A stretch of 64,000 nucleotides of DNA from Brettanomyces bruxellensis (lineage: Eukaryota > Ascomycota > Pichiomycetes > Pichiales > Pichiaceae). Position 1 is the stretch's first letter. Every line of letters starts with the position of its first letter. Below the pieces are notes generated by a model. The model was not told where the DNA came from. It did not search any database and saw nothing but the letters and a program-made list of their open reading frames with translations. The position numbers and the translations under genes were made by a program. Below are positions 28,604 to 40,870 of this stretch, in pieces. Where the stretch lies: positions 396,001 through 460,000 of the forward strand of contig NC_054683.1 in the NCBI RefSeq assembly GCF_011074885.1. The letters run 5' to 3'.

Positions 28604-30197
28604 TGCCGAAAGCTGAAAACAATAATACTTATCGAAATTTTATACTTACATCTCACTCTTCTCAATGTATGTGCAAATACCTGCCTTTATAAGTTGAAGT
28701 GGAATGTAAAAGTTTGTGGTGCAGCTAACAATTTAGGCAATTACGGTCAGGACCCAATAAAGAGCCAAAGTTCTAAAATTCATTTGTGTAAATTGTATTA
28801 TAACTTGTGGAACACATGTGCTGAACCTCAGTATTCTTTGTTATTCGATGCTTTTGAAACTTACCAAGGATAACAAAAATAATACGAGAATTTGCCTTAT
28901 TGTGCATCATAGATAATATGTACTGCGTGTTTAAGCCTAATTTAATCATGTTGTAGCCACACAATCGATATCATAATACTCCGCATGCTAACAAAGAAGC
29001 ATCTCATGTTTTCAATAATATGCGCCATGACTGTAGATTGGCTCATGGTTATTTAATTCAGACTTTGGTCTGGTTGCTGGCCGTTTTTTAGTGGTGTTCG
29101 TTTAAACCAAGAAAGTATGAAATTTCACAATGCAATACAAAATATGCACGCTACTTTTCTTTATCCGCACGGTTGAAATTGCTTACTCCAAATTCTCTTG
29201 CTTAAAATTTTACAGTTAAGAGCTCCCTAAGATAAAAAGAATGTTCTCATAGTACGATTCTATTTTTACAATTATATATATTTTCCATTTTATAATGACA
29301 TAATACGTACATTAATAAAGAGAAGCCACTTTATTTTTAACAATGAATGATGTTTATTATAGAATTGATGAGATTGAAAGTGCCGAAAACAATGTTTCAA
29401 CTGATATTGTGTTTATGATATCATGAAAAATTATATATAATTATTGCAGCTTTTGGGACATGCGAAAAGTATTTTTAGAATACAAAGACATACATACTAC
29501 CGTTGTTTTTGTTGAAAGTAGTTCGTCACAATTTTTGGAAGGGATAACGCATAATAAATCGACCTGAATGATATACTTACATATTTTCTTCCATTTAACA
29601 ATAGGTTGACTTGAGTCCCAAAGTGAATTTTGTTGATTTCCAACTTTCCGACCCTTTTCCAAATAATTTATTCCTCAAGCTCAAAACAAAGAGAATACAA
29701 CTATTTATCACCTGATATCTTCCGCAAGAGAATAAATTATTGTTTAAGAGACAGTATTATCGAAACTCGGCAGCTATTTTTGTCGCAATTTGTACGAGGT
29801 TCAATATTCAAATAACCGTCCTTTAGAGATTGGTCTTCAACCTTTGAATTAGGGTACCCATCTAACATAAAGTAAGACTATCTCTTGTAAGCCAAGAACA
29901 AAGTTAAACATGAATTACGGCTGAACTGTAAGTGTCGGATGTAGAGCACCTGTAGCAATACAACTTGAACGAATGAGAATGAATTCTCATTTCAAAATTC
30001 CTTTATATATTGTTTATGCGCGCCATATTTGTCCCCCGATGCATCCAACATACTTTATTAGTAAGAAGTGTTAGTGCTAGACCAATTTGGTACTAAACAT
30101 TAAATTTAACTACTGTATCTAATTAGTGATGCGTCTGCATATATGACATTGTTCTTTACGTCATCATAAGCCTAGTGTAATATTTTAGTTAATTTGT

Positions 30198-30375
30198 TTA
30201 AGTGTGACGCCGATTATTTTATGAAGTTTTTGTTATAACTAGTATCGAATGTCTTTAAGGTTGAAAAAAGGAGAAGTACAGAAGTAAAAAGCTGAAATAC
30301 TTTTAATCCTTATGAGCGAGGCTTTTTTCGGCATATACAGAGCAGGGTAGTTTTATGTAGACGCAGATGTCGACG
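30198..30375 (-). repeat. dispersed LTR-like repeat, copy B
   Basis: Very similar to the reverse complement of copy C: AGTGTGACGCC, ATTATTTTATGAAGTTTTTG, TTATAACTAGTAT, CTTTAAGG, then CTTATGAGCGAGG, and TAGACGC near the end. Copy B lacks part of the A-rich middle found in A and C. Confidence 0.75.
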
Positions 30376-31976
30376 CATCTGCTGCACCTAGCTTCTAATG
30401 CCCATGACTAGAACAACTTTCATTTAACTCTAATCCGAATACCCAAAAATTACTTAAATACTTTATCACAATTTGAGAAACTAATATTTTTGATAATTAT
30501 TAACTTCCAATTCATAAGTTTCTTCTAGTACAATTCATGTCCCATGTCATCCAAATAATTCGATTGAGATAAATAAATTAATGTTATAATCCTCGCGCTT
30601 TCCTCAAGTATTCATTCATTCATTACCTTTTCGGTTTTCTCGTGACCGGGAGCAAATAATTTTTATTGTAAGTCTACGCCATCTTTTTTACAGATATCAA
30701 GTTTGGCATCAACTTAGCCAACTGTTGCTAATAAAACTTACAGGACTGTAGAAGTTATCAGACGTTTGAAAAGAAGTCCTTATTTCAATAATTTTAATAT
30801 TTTAATTTGTTGCTTTTTCTTTTTGTGGTTCTCGTATTCATCTGAATATAATCTCACAAGCAATCTTAAAATTCACAAAATAAGCTTTTTGCAGCTCTTC
30901 TACTCCTTGTGTAATAGTGGATTATATCTTAATTTTATACGACTACTCTAGGAATAATATTTGTTCACTAGGACCTCCATTATTTTGACACTTTATTTTC
31001 CATTTACTCTCATGTATGTAAATGCGTGCTTCATTTAACCTTACCAAATTGAATTATTTATTACAATTACTCGGGCCACTGTTCGTTTTTTCAAATGGCT
31101 CTCAGTGTTCTGTAAGTTTTTCACTATTCATGAAACCGTTTGGGTATAAATTTTATCAGCGGGAGATATACTCTTTCCCTTCTTAAATAGCTCTCTAAAC
31201 AACTGTATTCTGAATTTTACATTTTTTACGTAACAGAGTTCGCAATTATGCATAATTGTTTTTGTCGGTCCTTTTTGATAGCAATAGAAAGAAATTTTTT
31301 GCAAAGTGTTTCTATGAAAAAGAGAAATTTAGTGTTAGTAATCTGGGAAAAATCAAAGTAATGCATTAAAGTCGATTCAGAAAAGCATCACTCTGCATGC
31401 TTAAATACTTTGAGCAAAACGAAACCATTTTAAATTGCACTAAAAAAAAGTTGATATTAGAGGGTACTAATATTTTGTTGAGTAATCTGAAATATGAATT
31501 CGGTGAACTGATGTGAAATTGATTTGTAAAGTGTTGGTATAGCAAGGATTGAAGAGGAAAGCAAAAAAAAGTTTATTAAAGGAAAAGTAGCTGAGAAAGG
31601 ATCTGATTTTATGTAGGCTCTCGGTCTGTGACACCGATACTCGATTTTATGGTAAATAAGTAATTAAACAATGAAAATTGAGAAACTCGGAAAACCACAA
31701 GTTGTGGAATTTTAGTTTACTGCTTCTATACCAATAAAATATGTATGAGGGTCATGTGGAATAATGAAAGTTAATAAAGTTAAGTAAGTTATTAAGGAAC
31801 CAACTTACTGATACTATTTCTACTACATATTATTAGTATTAGCTGCTTATTTACGTAATTAGGATATAAAGACAGCTTTCATTAGATCTTGGAGTATATC
31901 AGTTTGAGAAGAAGTAATTGGTTCCCTTCACTTGGGATTCTTTACAATATTACATAATCTAATAATCTGATAAATT

Positions 31977-32217
31977 TGTTGACAGTCGCGTCTAAATAAA
32001 ACTGCCCTGGTTTGTTTATGCTCAAGAAAACCTCGCTCATAAGAATTAAAGGTATTTCAGCATGTGCATTTCCCATTTTTATCCTGTTCGTTTTACCTTC
32101 TTACTTAGTTTCTTTTACTTTTATACTTTTCCTTTCTTTAGCCTTAAAGACACTTAATACTAGTTATAACAAAAACTTCATAAAATAATTGGCGTCACGC
32201 TTAAAACCAAGTCAATA
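31977..32217 (+). repeat. dispersed LTR-like repeat, copy C (longest)
   Basis: 241 bp bounded by TGTTGAC and GTCAATA, near-complementary ends as in LTRs. Inside are CTCGCTCATAAG, TTTTACTTTTATACTTTTCC and GGCGTCACGCTTAAAAC. It matches B inverted and D directly. It is probably a solo LTR of the gypsy element whose pol remnant precedes copy D. Confidence 0.7.
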
Positions 32218-33782
32218 TACTTGTACAAATAAATTTAAAAGTACTTGTATTTAGAAGCTAATACTGCCTTGACTTATTCGATGCAATTAAAAGTGGTTAC
32301 GTATGTACATTTCTAGTATTTTATCTCTTATACTCTTCGTCCACTCTTCTAAATAATTTCTTCCCTGAAAGCATTCAATTAATTAGTTACCAACATCGAT
32401 TGAAAAGTACATTGTGAAGCACATCGTCAATAAACTAATCTACTACATTACAAATGCAAGCTGCTTACGTTGTTTTGCAATTTAAGACTTAAAGGATCAC
32501 AATTCAAATATTAGTTCATAAAATCAGAAGACTGATGTTGTGGTACTGAGACTTATTTTATTTTTGAAGCGAAGAGAGAGAAAGCATAAGCATATTGTTG
32601 TCCATGTCAAAAATAGTCGGAAAGAAGTCAAAAAAGTTTTCCGGAGGGGAGATTCCTGCAAAGGTTTAGGAATATTTCGGTTTTTTAATAACATAGTTGC
32701 AGTCTATTACATGATTCTTATCGATTTTTTTTTAGTTGTATGGTTTCAAGAAAGATTGCGTACAATTTAGATTCTAGTGTCACTGAATATATTGCATTGG
32801 GCTTTTTTTCCCCAGCTATTAAATGAGGACTAAAAAAATGTACAACGTAATTTGTAATTTTGATAACCAAATTTGTGCAGAATATTGATTTGTTTTTCGG
32901 AAGTTTATTTTCGTCGACGCTTTGACCGATGATGAACAACAAGAAAAAAAATTCGGCAAGAAGTGGAATCTTGCTTCTACCCCAAACATTCTTTGACAGA
33001 AAAAAAAAGAGAATCTGAAAAGAACTTTGATTCATTTATTCATCAAGACAATAGATCGCCGATGAATCAAAACATTTTTTTTTTTGGTAAATAACCCCAA
33101 CCCCTTCTTGAATTTTAAATTTACGGGGAAATCATTGTTTGAATATTGTTCCGCAATATTCCTTGAGACGTGGTTACATTTCGCTATTAAATTGTTCAGC
33201 ACTATCAAAAAAAAGCACACATTGTGCTTTGAGTTATTAAAAAATATATATTTAGGGTCTATGGACTCCGATTTTAATGATTAAGGGTATTAAAAGAATG
33301 CTTCCATAACCTCGGATTGTGAGATAGTGTATTACCAATGATATGTGAGGTGGGAAGTACTAGAACTCGGCCCGTAGAACATAATATGATTTCCTCCTTG
33401 GAATAGACAACGATTCAAACGTTCGCTAAAGCATGAAATAATAATGTGCTGCTTTCTGCTTTCTTTTTGACTCGGATTGTTGAGAGTAATTTCGGAAAAC
33501 AAGCGAACGGTGATTTCGGCGCATTTCTTTATCCTTTAATTATAAGGAAGTATCAATTACCATTCAATTGTATGCACTCCGCTTCTCGTCATGGCTAGCC
33601 CCATGGTTTCGTGAAATGATATAATTATATCTTTTTACGAGCTTTTTTTGTTTATATAAGATGTCTACCATACCTCTCTCTTCCTACCTTTATTTTTTTC
33701 ATCTGCCCGCCCATAAACGATTTTTCGCTTATTGCACAAAAATTAAACGTCGACAAGTTTGCGCACCTGAAATTGTATTAAG

Positions 33783-35546
33783 ATGGCTAGTGAGTTATCA
33801 AAGCATCCAGAGACAACCCCAGAATGGTGGAAGGAAGCTACGTTCTATCAGATTTATCCAGCTTCTTTCAAGGACTCGAATAATGATGGCTGGGGTGATA
33901 TTAATGGTATCAGGTCGAAGCTTTCCTATTTAAAAGACTTAGGAATTACTGCAGTCTGGATCTGTCCATTCTATGATTCACCCCAACAGGATATGGGCTA
34001 TGATATCAGAGATTATGACAAAGTCTGGCCAACATATGGTACCAATGAAGATATTTTCAATCTCATAAAGGAAGCTCATGATTTAGGTATCAAGATTTTG
34101 GTGGACTTGGTCATTAATCACTGCTCATCTGAGCATAAATGGTTCAAGGAAAGTAGAGCCAGTAAGAATAACGCAAAAAGAGATTGGTTCTACTGGAGAA
34201 AGCCAAAGGGATTTAAAAAGGACGGCACCCCACTTCCTCCAAACAATTGGAGATCATATTTTGGAGGTTCGGCCTGGCAATACGACGAGAAAACAGGTGA
34301 GTTCTATTTACGTATGTTTGCTTCTGGTCAGCCAGATTTGAACTGGGAAAATTTGGATTGTAGGGCTGCAATCTTTGAAGATTCTATGGGATTTTGGTTA
34401 AGAAATGGTGTTGATGGCTTTAGAATTGACACTGCCTATCTCTACTCGAAGGACACCACCTTCCCAGATGCTCCTGTCACCAACCCTAAAAGTGAATATC
34501 AAGATCCGGGTGCCTTTGTTGCAAATGGACCAAGGATTCATGAATTCCATAAGTTGATGCACTATTACATGCTTTCGCAGATTAATGATAAAAGAATAAT
34601 CATGACTGTTGGTGAAGTTGGAACTGCTGGTAATGACGTTAGGTTACGTTATACTAGTGCCAAGTCAAATGAAGTATCAGAGATATTTACTTTCAAGCAT
34701 ACTGAGCTTGGTGTTTCAAAAGATTTTAAGTTTGATCTTGTTCCATTTACTTTAAAGGAGTGGAAACTTGCTTTGGCTGATTCTTTTCTTTGGATCAATG
34801 GCACAGATTCATGGTCTACAGTTTATTTGGAAAATCATGACCAGGCTAGATCAATTTCAAGATTTGCCGATGACTCCACTCCTGAGTCCCGTGTGGCTTC
34901 TGGAAAGATGTTGGCTGCTCTCCTTGTGAGTTTGACTGGAACTATGTACATTTATCAGGGCCAGGAATTGGGATCTATTAATTTGAAGAATACTCCTATT
35001 GAAGAGTATGAGGACGTGGAAGTGAAAACTAATTACAAAATTGTTTCAGAGAAATATGGAGCCGATTCTAAGGAAATGAAAGATTATATAAAGGGGGTTA
35101 GCTCTGTTTCAAGGGATCATGCTAGGACGCCGTTACCATGGAGCTCTAAGGGATCCACTGGAGGATTCAGTGATTCCGCAAAGCCATGGTTTATAATGAA
35201 TAAAACATTCAAGGACGGTATCAATGTTGCAGATGAAACCAAGGATCCAAACTCGGTTCTTAACTTTTGGAAGAGAGCAATTAAAGTTAGAAAGGAGAAT
35301 AAAGATATTCTTGTTTACGGTTATAACTTCAAATTTTATGATCTTGAAAGCAACGAAATTTTTGCGTTTACAAAAGAATATGATACCAAGAGGTTGTTTG
35401 CAATATTTAACTTCACCAAAAAGGATGTTTCCTTCAAGTTTCCTGATGCAAAGAGCTACAAGCTATTCTTTGGAACACATCCAGATGCAAATGGTTCTGT
35501 TACAAGCTTGAAACCTTGGGAAGGTCGTCTTTATTATGCAAATTAA
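33783..35546 (+). CDS. GH13 alpha-glucosidase, maltase type
   Basis: A 587-residue intracellular glucosidase without a signal peptide, the standard length of yeast MAL/IMA enzymes. The catalytic residues are present: nucleophile D216 ([11 protein letters not shown]), acid/base E278 (TVGEVGTAG) and transition-state stabiliser D353 (ENHDQAR). The residue after the nucleophile is Thr217. In Saccharomyces, Thr at this position marks maltases and Val marks isomaltases, so maltose-type specificity is expected, although Tyr219 differs from the usual Gly. A TATATAAG element lies about 125 bp upstream. No maltose permease or MAL activator is adjacent. It ends 2.5 kb before the nitrate transporter. Confidence 0.93.
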   Translation: MASELSKHPETTPEWWKEATFYQIYPASFKDSNNDGWGDINGIRSKLSYLKDLGITAVWICPFYDSPQQDMGYDIRDYDKVWPTYGTNEDIFNLIKEAHDLGIKILVDLVINHCSSEHKWFKESRASKNNAKRDWFYWRKPKGFKKDGTPLPPNNWRSYFGGSAWQYDEKTGEFYLRMFASGQPDLNWENLDCRAAIFEDSMGFWLRNGVDGFRIDTAYLYSKDTTFPDAPVTNPKSEYQDPGAFVANGPRIHEFHKLMHYYMLSQINDKRIIMTVGEVGTAGNDVRLRYTSAKSNEVSEIFTFKHTELGVSKDFKFDLVPFTLKEWKLALADSFLWINGTDSWSTVYLENHDQARSISRFADDSTPESRVASGKMLAALLVSLTGTMYIYQGQELGSINLKNTPIEEYEDVEVKTNYKIVSEKYGADSKEMKDYIKGVSSVSRDHARTPLPWSSKGSTGGFSDSAKPWFIMNKTFKDGINVADETKDPNSVLNFWKRAIKVRKENKDILVYGYNFKFYDLESNEIFAFTKEYDTKRLFAIFNFTKKDVSFKFPDAKSYKLFFGTHPDANGSVTSLKPWEGRLYYAN

Positions 35547-37736
35547 GAATGTTCTTTTCGATTTTGATGAGTAATGAAATTGTGTTTCTTCTTTTTTGTT
35601 CAATCATTATTTCTTGTCTTTATGTCCATTATGTTTATAATTTCAACGAAGATTTATAGTTACATGGGAGACATTTCGGGATTCTCGAAATACTGATTTC
35701 TTGATGTAAGTACTCTACTCTAAATTGTTTTATTTGTTCTATCTTCTTAAAATTGTTGATAGCTATAAATCATGTGAAAGTTTAGTACCTATAATGACGG
35801 TCTGAATATATGGGAGTGTGTATGTTATTTATTCTAACATCTTCATTTAAATATAATACATGGCGTTAAAATTGTCGTATACTCCAAATATTGGAACCAT
35901 GCGCTTTATCCTACATATTGATTTATTGTATGAAGTCAGCTATGTGATAGATGCATTAGGATTTTTGTCAAAAAGAATTGTCTTGAGTACGTAAATTTTC
36001 AAATTTAGAAGGGGTGTAACGGATGAAGTTGATTCACAGTAAATAAATTGTGTGACGGGATAACTACAAATGTGCAAAATTGTCTGTATATTATTCTGAT
36101 GGCTTTTGGTACTGAAGGCTTGAAATTACTAGGTTATACATCCACACGGAATAATTTTTATCAAAGCATTGTCCAACGAGAGACCATCCAGGGAATGCAT
36201 GATCTTTCCAATTCTTTCCAAAGCAGAGAGTTTTCATGGACGAATGTTGCAGTTCTGGGATTTCATCACAGAAGGCCGTTACGCTGAATACCCAAAAAGA
36301 ATTAAATCTGAGTCCCAGGCAATTGAATTATTTTCAATATCAGCTCACGTAACCACAAGGGTTTTACATGATGAATGCAAGCATAAAAGTACTATTTTTT
36401 GCATCCATAAAAAACATTTTAATCATAGCATCCAGTCCTCAAGTACGAAGCGCAATATACACCAAAATAGAAAATAGTAAAAACTGCTTGCAGATCCGTG
36501 AGATAGATGTTAAACGCCTCCGATCTCTTATTTTTTTCAACACCAACATTTCGTTTTTTTTTTGAAGGTATTCAGAACACACTAAGACTTTAGCCTATTC
36601 TAAAGCAATTGTCTTAGTACTTGTTCCATGATATTTCTAAGGGACTGCATCAACTTAGATGACCCTGTCGAAATATTCCTTCAAATCGAAATCAGAGTTT
36701 TTTTCCCATCCCCCAGCTTTTTTGAGTATTATTAACGTGTAAGCTTCAACTTGAGTAATTGGTCTATACATTTTACTGTATATGTACGGATTCAAGTAAA
36801 ATATGTTACACACAGCAGATTATCGTGTAGGGATGGCCACCAGTGCATTTCTTATTTTCTCTCACAGGACAGATGGGCTTCGGATCTGAGCTTTGAGCAT
36901 CTTCATTATTTTTTTTGTCCTCATGATTCATCGTGATTCATCATCATGTCTTAATAAAACATTTGTTTACCCTCGTGAGTCAGATTCTTCCAAGTTCTTT
37001 TAATTTATTGTGTGTAATAATAGCATTATGTCCAACACTTCGCTTGTGTCTCCGAAGCATTGGTGCCCGTAAGTTTCGTGCACACTCAGCCGAAAAATAA
37101 ATCTGGAAAATTTTTAAGAACATAGTCACGTGTTTATCACAAATTTGCGACAAAGGATGACAAAAGTTCTTGTAGAAAACCCGATGGGTATTCATGTCTC
37201 ATATTGGTCTACTAGTAGCAGCATTACGATAATTAAACAAATAAATATAGACAAAAATGAAATTATTTAGCATAGTATACTTAGTCTCTTCTTGTAATTG
37301 GGCGTTGAGCATATCGGTGCAAGAGTATCAAAGGTGCTAACGTGAATCTCCTTATAGCAATAAACGGATTAGGAACAAAGAAAATCAAAAAATAAAATTT
37401 GGAGATCTTTTATCGCAGGGTTTAAATTCTCCGAATATGCTTCGCTAACGATGTTTCGTCATCTATTTTATAAACGTTGTCATTAAGATATCTATCTATC
37501 TCTGCATATTAATCCGTAATAGCCAATCTTTGCTCGGATTTTTATCGCCAATACTTAGTTCTATGATTACACTGAAACTTTCTTGTCTCATTCAGTACCG
37601 GCTCTTCGTTTTTCAATGAATAGTAATTCTTTTTTTGACAATAGCTACAAAACTCGTGCCACATTTGATCAATGAATTATTTCAGGTTAATCGTAAAAAA
37701 TTTTTTTCTTTTTTTTTATCGTCCCTATGCGGATAT

Positions 37737-37742
37737 GATAAG
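37737..37742 (+). promoter_or_regulatory. GATAAG site upstream of YNT1 (a second at 37902-37907)
   Basis: Two exact GATAAG hexamers 185-355 bp before the YNT1 start. GATA factors such as Gln3/Gat1 bind these in nitrogen-regulated promoters. GATAAG also occurs once upstream of YNI1 (40295-40300) and once, inverted, upstream of YNR1 (44622-44627). Confidence 0.5.
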
Positions 37743-37757
37743 AAAAAAGGGGCATCT

Positions 37758-37765
37758 GGCGGAGA
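37758..37765 (+). promoter_or_regulatory. GGCGGAGA motif upstream of YNT1
   Basis: Exact octamer about 330 bp before the YNT1 start, continued as ATAAAT. The same octamer stands in the YNI1 and YNR1 promoters. The CGG triplet fits a Zn(2)Cys(6) activator such as the nitrate regulators Yna1/Yna2; binding is inferred. Confidence 0.55.
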
Positions 37766-38091
37766 ATAAATATATTTCAAATGCACTTACTTTGATAGGA
37801 TATGGAACGTCACTCGATGGAGATAAACCCACCGATAAAAATGGAAAACTGATTTGAGAGCAGAAAATAGGGCATTTTTTTCCGCTTGTGGATGGGACAC
37901 CGATAAGAACAGGTTGAAGAGCAAACTTACTTGGGATTGGGTGATATAAGTCAACCTTATTTCCATCGAAAAGCTACCATCATCATCATAACAGGGGGGC
38001 TTAATTTGATTTGAATAAGAAGCATAGTAATTAACTAAGCAATAATATTGAGGTATTAATACTAATAATTATAAAGGTGGTTTATCATAAT

Positions 38092-39693
38092 ATGTGGAGA
38101 ATATCATCCCTTTGGAAACCGGCGGTGGTTAATCAGAGAAACAAGAAGTCGGCCACAATTCCAATTTTGAATGTGTTCGATATTTACGGACGGAATTTTC
38201 TATTCGCATGGCTTGGATTTTTGGTTTGCTTTTTGTCCTGGTTTGGAGTTCCTCCTCTTATGACTAAAATGATCAAGCGTGATTTGAAGCTTACAGCAGT
38301 TGACATCGCCAATAATAACATATGTGGTTTGTCTGCCACTCTTTTGGGCCGGTTTGTTATGGGCCCTGTGTGTGACAGATACGGTCCACGTTGGGGAATG
38401 ATCTCAATCCTTTTGATTGGTGCTATCCCTACAGCGTTTATGCCGTTAGTGAACAATGTCTCCGGATTGCATGCAATAAGATTTTTCATTAGTATTTTAG
38501 GTTCATCATTTGTTTGTTGCGCTCAATATGTTAATGCCTTTTTTGACAACAATATTATCGGTACCGCCAATGCAGTTGCTGCAGGTTGGGGAAATTCCGG
38601 GGCTGGTATTGCCTTTTTTGTCATGCCTGCCATTGCAAGTGCGCTTCTTAATAACGATGGCTATTCTCTACACAAAGCTTGGTCTTTATCCTTTGTTATT
38701 GGTCCGTTCTTAATATTGCTGTTTGTCGCTTTCTTGCTTCTCTTTTTTGGACAAGATTGCCCAATGGGAAAATGGTCGCGAAGGAGTGATATTCTCGGTG
38801 TTAATCAGAACAACACGCTCATTAAAACTGTTTCTCTCTCTAAGCACGGAAAAGTCCTTTCAATTACGGCATCTGCTGTTGGAGTGACTGGTGTCGATGA
38901 TCCGGCTGCTGCTAATAAGATTTTGGTGAATAAAGATTCGAATGATGAAAAGAAATACCTCAACGACGAAGCTCAGGATAGCGAGGAAAACGACGTGGAT
39001 ATCGAAGACCTTATCAGTAAGGATGAAATTATCAGAGATCCAACGTTTTGGGACGTTGCCAAAATATCATTTGCACCCCGTACGCTTTTGTGTGCTTTGC
39101 CGTATCTTACTACCTTTGGTACAGAGCTTGCTGTTGAATCCATCTTATCCGCTTTGTATGAACAGCATGAAAAGTTATGGCCGATGAAAAAAGCGGGCGA
39201 TTGGGCATCTATGATGGGCTTATTAAATGTTGTCACTAGACCTCTTGGAGGATTTATTTCAGATATTTTGTATCATCATTTCAAAAGTACGAAAGCTAAA
39301 AAGTTCTGGATGCTTTTCTGCGGTGTTGTGCAGGGTATCTTTTTAATCTGGATAGGTTTTAGACCTCATCTTAGTATAGCTGGATTAATTACTGCACTTT
39401 CGTTCATGGCATTGTTTATGGAGATGGCCAATGGTGCTAATTTCGCTGTCGTTCCATTCATTAACAAAGCACATACCGGATTGATTAGCGGATCCACGGG
39501 TGCATTCGGAAATGCAGGTGGTATTTTTTTCAGTTTGGTTTTCAGATTTACTATCGTTAACGGAAAAAACAACTACTTCAGAGGCTTTTGGATCATTGGA
39601 ATTTGTTCTATCGTCGTGAACTTGGCTGTTTGCTTGATTCCAATCAGAGAGGAAAGACCAAAGAAAATCAGAACTGAGATGTCTTGTGCTTAA
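38092..39693 (+). CDS. YNT1: high-affinity nitrate transporter, NRT2/CrnA (NNP) family
   Basis: A 533-residue MFS protein with about twelve membrane segments. The first ATG is at 38092; the open frame further upstream begins with GTG. Diagnostic segments are GRNFLFAWLGFLVCFLSWFGVPPLM in TM1, GRFVMGPVCDRYGPRWG as the MFS loop, and the nitrate signature AAGWGNSGAGIAF in TM5; a second G-rich signature, GSTGAFGNAGGIFFS, lies in TM11. The large central hydrophilic loop (about 230-320) is typical of fungal nitrate transporters and is a site of post-translational control in Ogataea. It leads a plus-strand trio with YNI1 and YNR1, each with its own promoter. Confidence 0.96.
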   Translation: MWRISSLWKPAVVNQRNKKSATIPILNVFDIYGRNFLFAWLGFLVCFLSWFGVPPLMTKMIKRDLKLTAVDIANNNICGLSATLLGRFVMGPVCDRYGPRWGMISILLIGAIPTAFMPLVNNVSGLHAIRFFISILGSSFVCCAQYVNAFFDNNIIGTANAVAAGWGNSGAGIAFFVMPAIASALLNNDGYSLHKAWSLSFVIGPFLILLFVAFLLLFFGQDCPMGKWSRRSDILGVNQNNTLIKTVSLSKHGKVLSITASAVGVTGVDDPAAANKILVNKDSNDEKKYLNDEAQDSEENDVDIEDLISKDEIIRDPTFWDVAKISFAPRTLLCALPYLTTFGTELAVESILSALYEQHEKLWPMKKAGDWASMMGLLNVVTRPLGGFISDILYHHFKSTKAKKFWMLFCGVVQGIFLIWIGFRPHLSIAGLITALSFMALFMEMANGANFAVVPFINKAHTGLISGSTGAFGNAGGIFFSLVFRFTIVNGKNNYFRGFWIIGICSIVVNLAVCLIPIREERPKKIRTEMSCA

Positions 39694-40532
39694 AGTGTCT
39701 TTGTCCGAATAAATATTAACACAAGATATACAGTTTAAAATTACGATATTTGAGTCACCCTTTTTGGGAGTTTTAGAGTATCTGTCTAAAATATAATGCA
39801 TGAAATTTTGTGTACTCATCCTAGTTGGCTAATAAAAGGGACTGATATGAAGGAAATATATGTTGATGGTAGCGTAAAAATTATCCAGCATCTGATTAAA
39901 GTTTATTTAAACGTGTTCTATGAACGTAGTAAAAATATGGTTGCTAGCAGATATCCCTTAAAGCCTTTCTGTATAGGATCAAAGAGTTCGAATGTTTTTA
40001 TTTTCTTTTATCACTTTTAATTATTCCTCGTGCTTTTAATCGTATTCTTTCCTTTGATTGTGGCAATCAAATATACACCGAGAATTGGCATAATCCAAAT
40101 AGCTTACTTTAATTTTATTTATTGCAATCCTGAAAGTAAGTAAAGAATTCTTAGAGCAATGACCCTGAAAGTAGTCCCGATTTCTTTCTCCTGGATCTTT
40201 AATAGGAAACTAAAAATATTCTGAGCCTTTTACATTTACACCGCTACCTCTGTGTGTTAGTGATTTAGGATCTAAACCTATTTTTTTTTTTCGAGATAAG
40301 ATTTTTCATGTATAATCTAAAAGTTTCAAATAAACTTCATTGATTCCCTTCGGTTGAGGAATAGAGATTGTCATATAACATAATAAAATTAAAACTCAAC
40401 AAATATAGGAACCCGATTATTGTACTTCTGTAGAGGTCATCCAAAGGAATTACACTTGTAGCTGAGATGATTGGCGGGCGGTCTGATTCAATATAAAAAG
40501 ATAGAGATTGTTCGGAAGACTTCAGGTATTAA

Positions 40533-40540
40533 TCTCCGCC
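40533..40540 (-). promoter_or_regulatory. GGCGGAGA motif upstream of YNI1, minus orientation
   Basis: Reads TCTCCGCC on the plus strand. With the plus-oriented copy at 40574 it forms an inverted pair with starts 41 bp apart, about 330 bp before the YNI1 ATG. Confidence 0.55.
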
Positions 40541-40573
40541 GAATATTCTCTTTTCTTTTTTTTTGGAATAAAT

Positions 40574-40581
40574 GGCGGAGA
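40574..40581 (+). promoter_or_regulatory. GGCGGAGA motif upstream of YNI1, plus orientation
   Basis: Exact octamer about 295 bp before the YNI1 ATG, partner of the inverted copy at 40533. Confidence 0.55.
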
Positions 40582-40870
40582 TTATTTTTTTAATCAGATT
40601 ATCAGGTCATAATGTAAATAATATCTTTGCATGACTGGCCTGTATACTCCGTCATAGGAAAAATAATACATGGAATTTCATAAAGCTGAAAAATGGAAGA
40701 CGTAAAGTGTTTGCCAAGTGGTAAACTTATATATTGAGATCAGTTTGATGACCTTTAAAAGCGCCTGAAAATGTAATTTTTTGGTAGTAAGAGTGTCAGT
40801 TATCCAAGAATTATCGCAAGCTCTAGCTAGTGGTGACTTAACTCGAGACACAAAAGAATTGGTAATAATA

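Larger units (their letters stand above)
28604..33782. other. 5.2-kb gene-free region upstream of the maltase gene
   Basis: AT-rich, no ORF above about 105 codons and none recognisable. It holds repeat copies B (30198-30375) and C (31977-32217), in opposite orientation about 1.6 kb apart. Its right end is the promoter of the alpha-glucosidase gene, with TATATAAG at 33653-33660. An ATG directly after this TATA box opens an out-of-frame ORF, but it probably lies before the transcript start. Confidence 0.6.
35547..38091. other. 2.5-kb region between maltase and YNT1
   Basis: Mostly AT-rich and gene-free. Overlapping ORFs of 60-102 codons around 36048-36565 in three frames are not recognisable; several open frames on one strand hint at an old coding remnant, but I cannot name it. 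The right 400 bp are the YNT1 promoter, with a GGCGGAGA site and two GATAAG sites. The 61-codon ORF at 37672-37857 lies in that promoter and is probably spurious. Confidence 0.5.
39694..40870. promoter_or_regulatory. YNT1-YNI1 intergenic region / YNI1 promoter
   Basis: 1.2 kb holding the YNT1 3' end and the YNI1 promoter, with one GATAAG (40295-40300), two oppositely oriented GGCGGAGA motifs (40533 and 40574) and TATA-like tatata near 40728. A 74-codon ORF at 39796-40020 is not credible. In Ogataea clusters regulators can lie among these genes; none fits here. Confidence 0.5.

Noticed and set aside
33661..33933. Possible upstream ORF of the maltase gene
   Set aside because: Its ATG directly follows the TATATAAG element, so it most likely lies before the transcription start.
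37672..37857. 61-codon ORF before YNT1
   Set aside because: It covers promoter elements (GATAAG and GGCGGAGA) and matches nothing.
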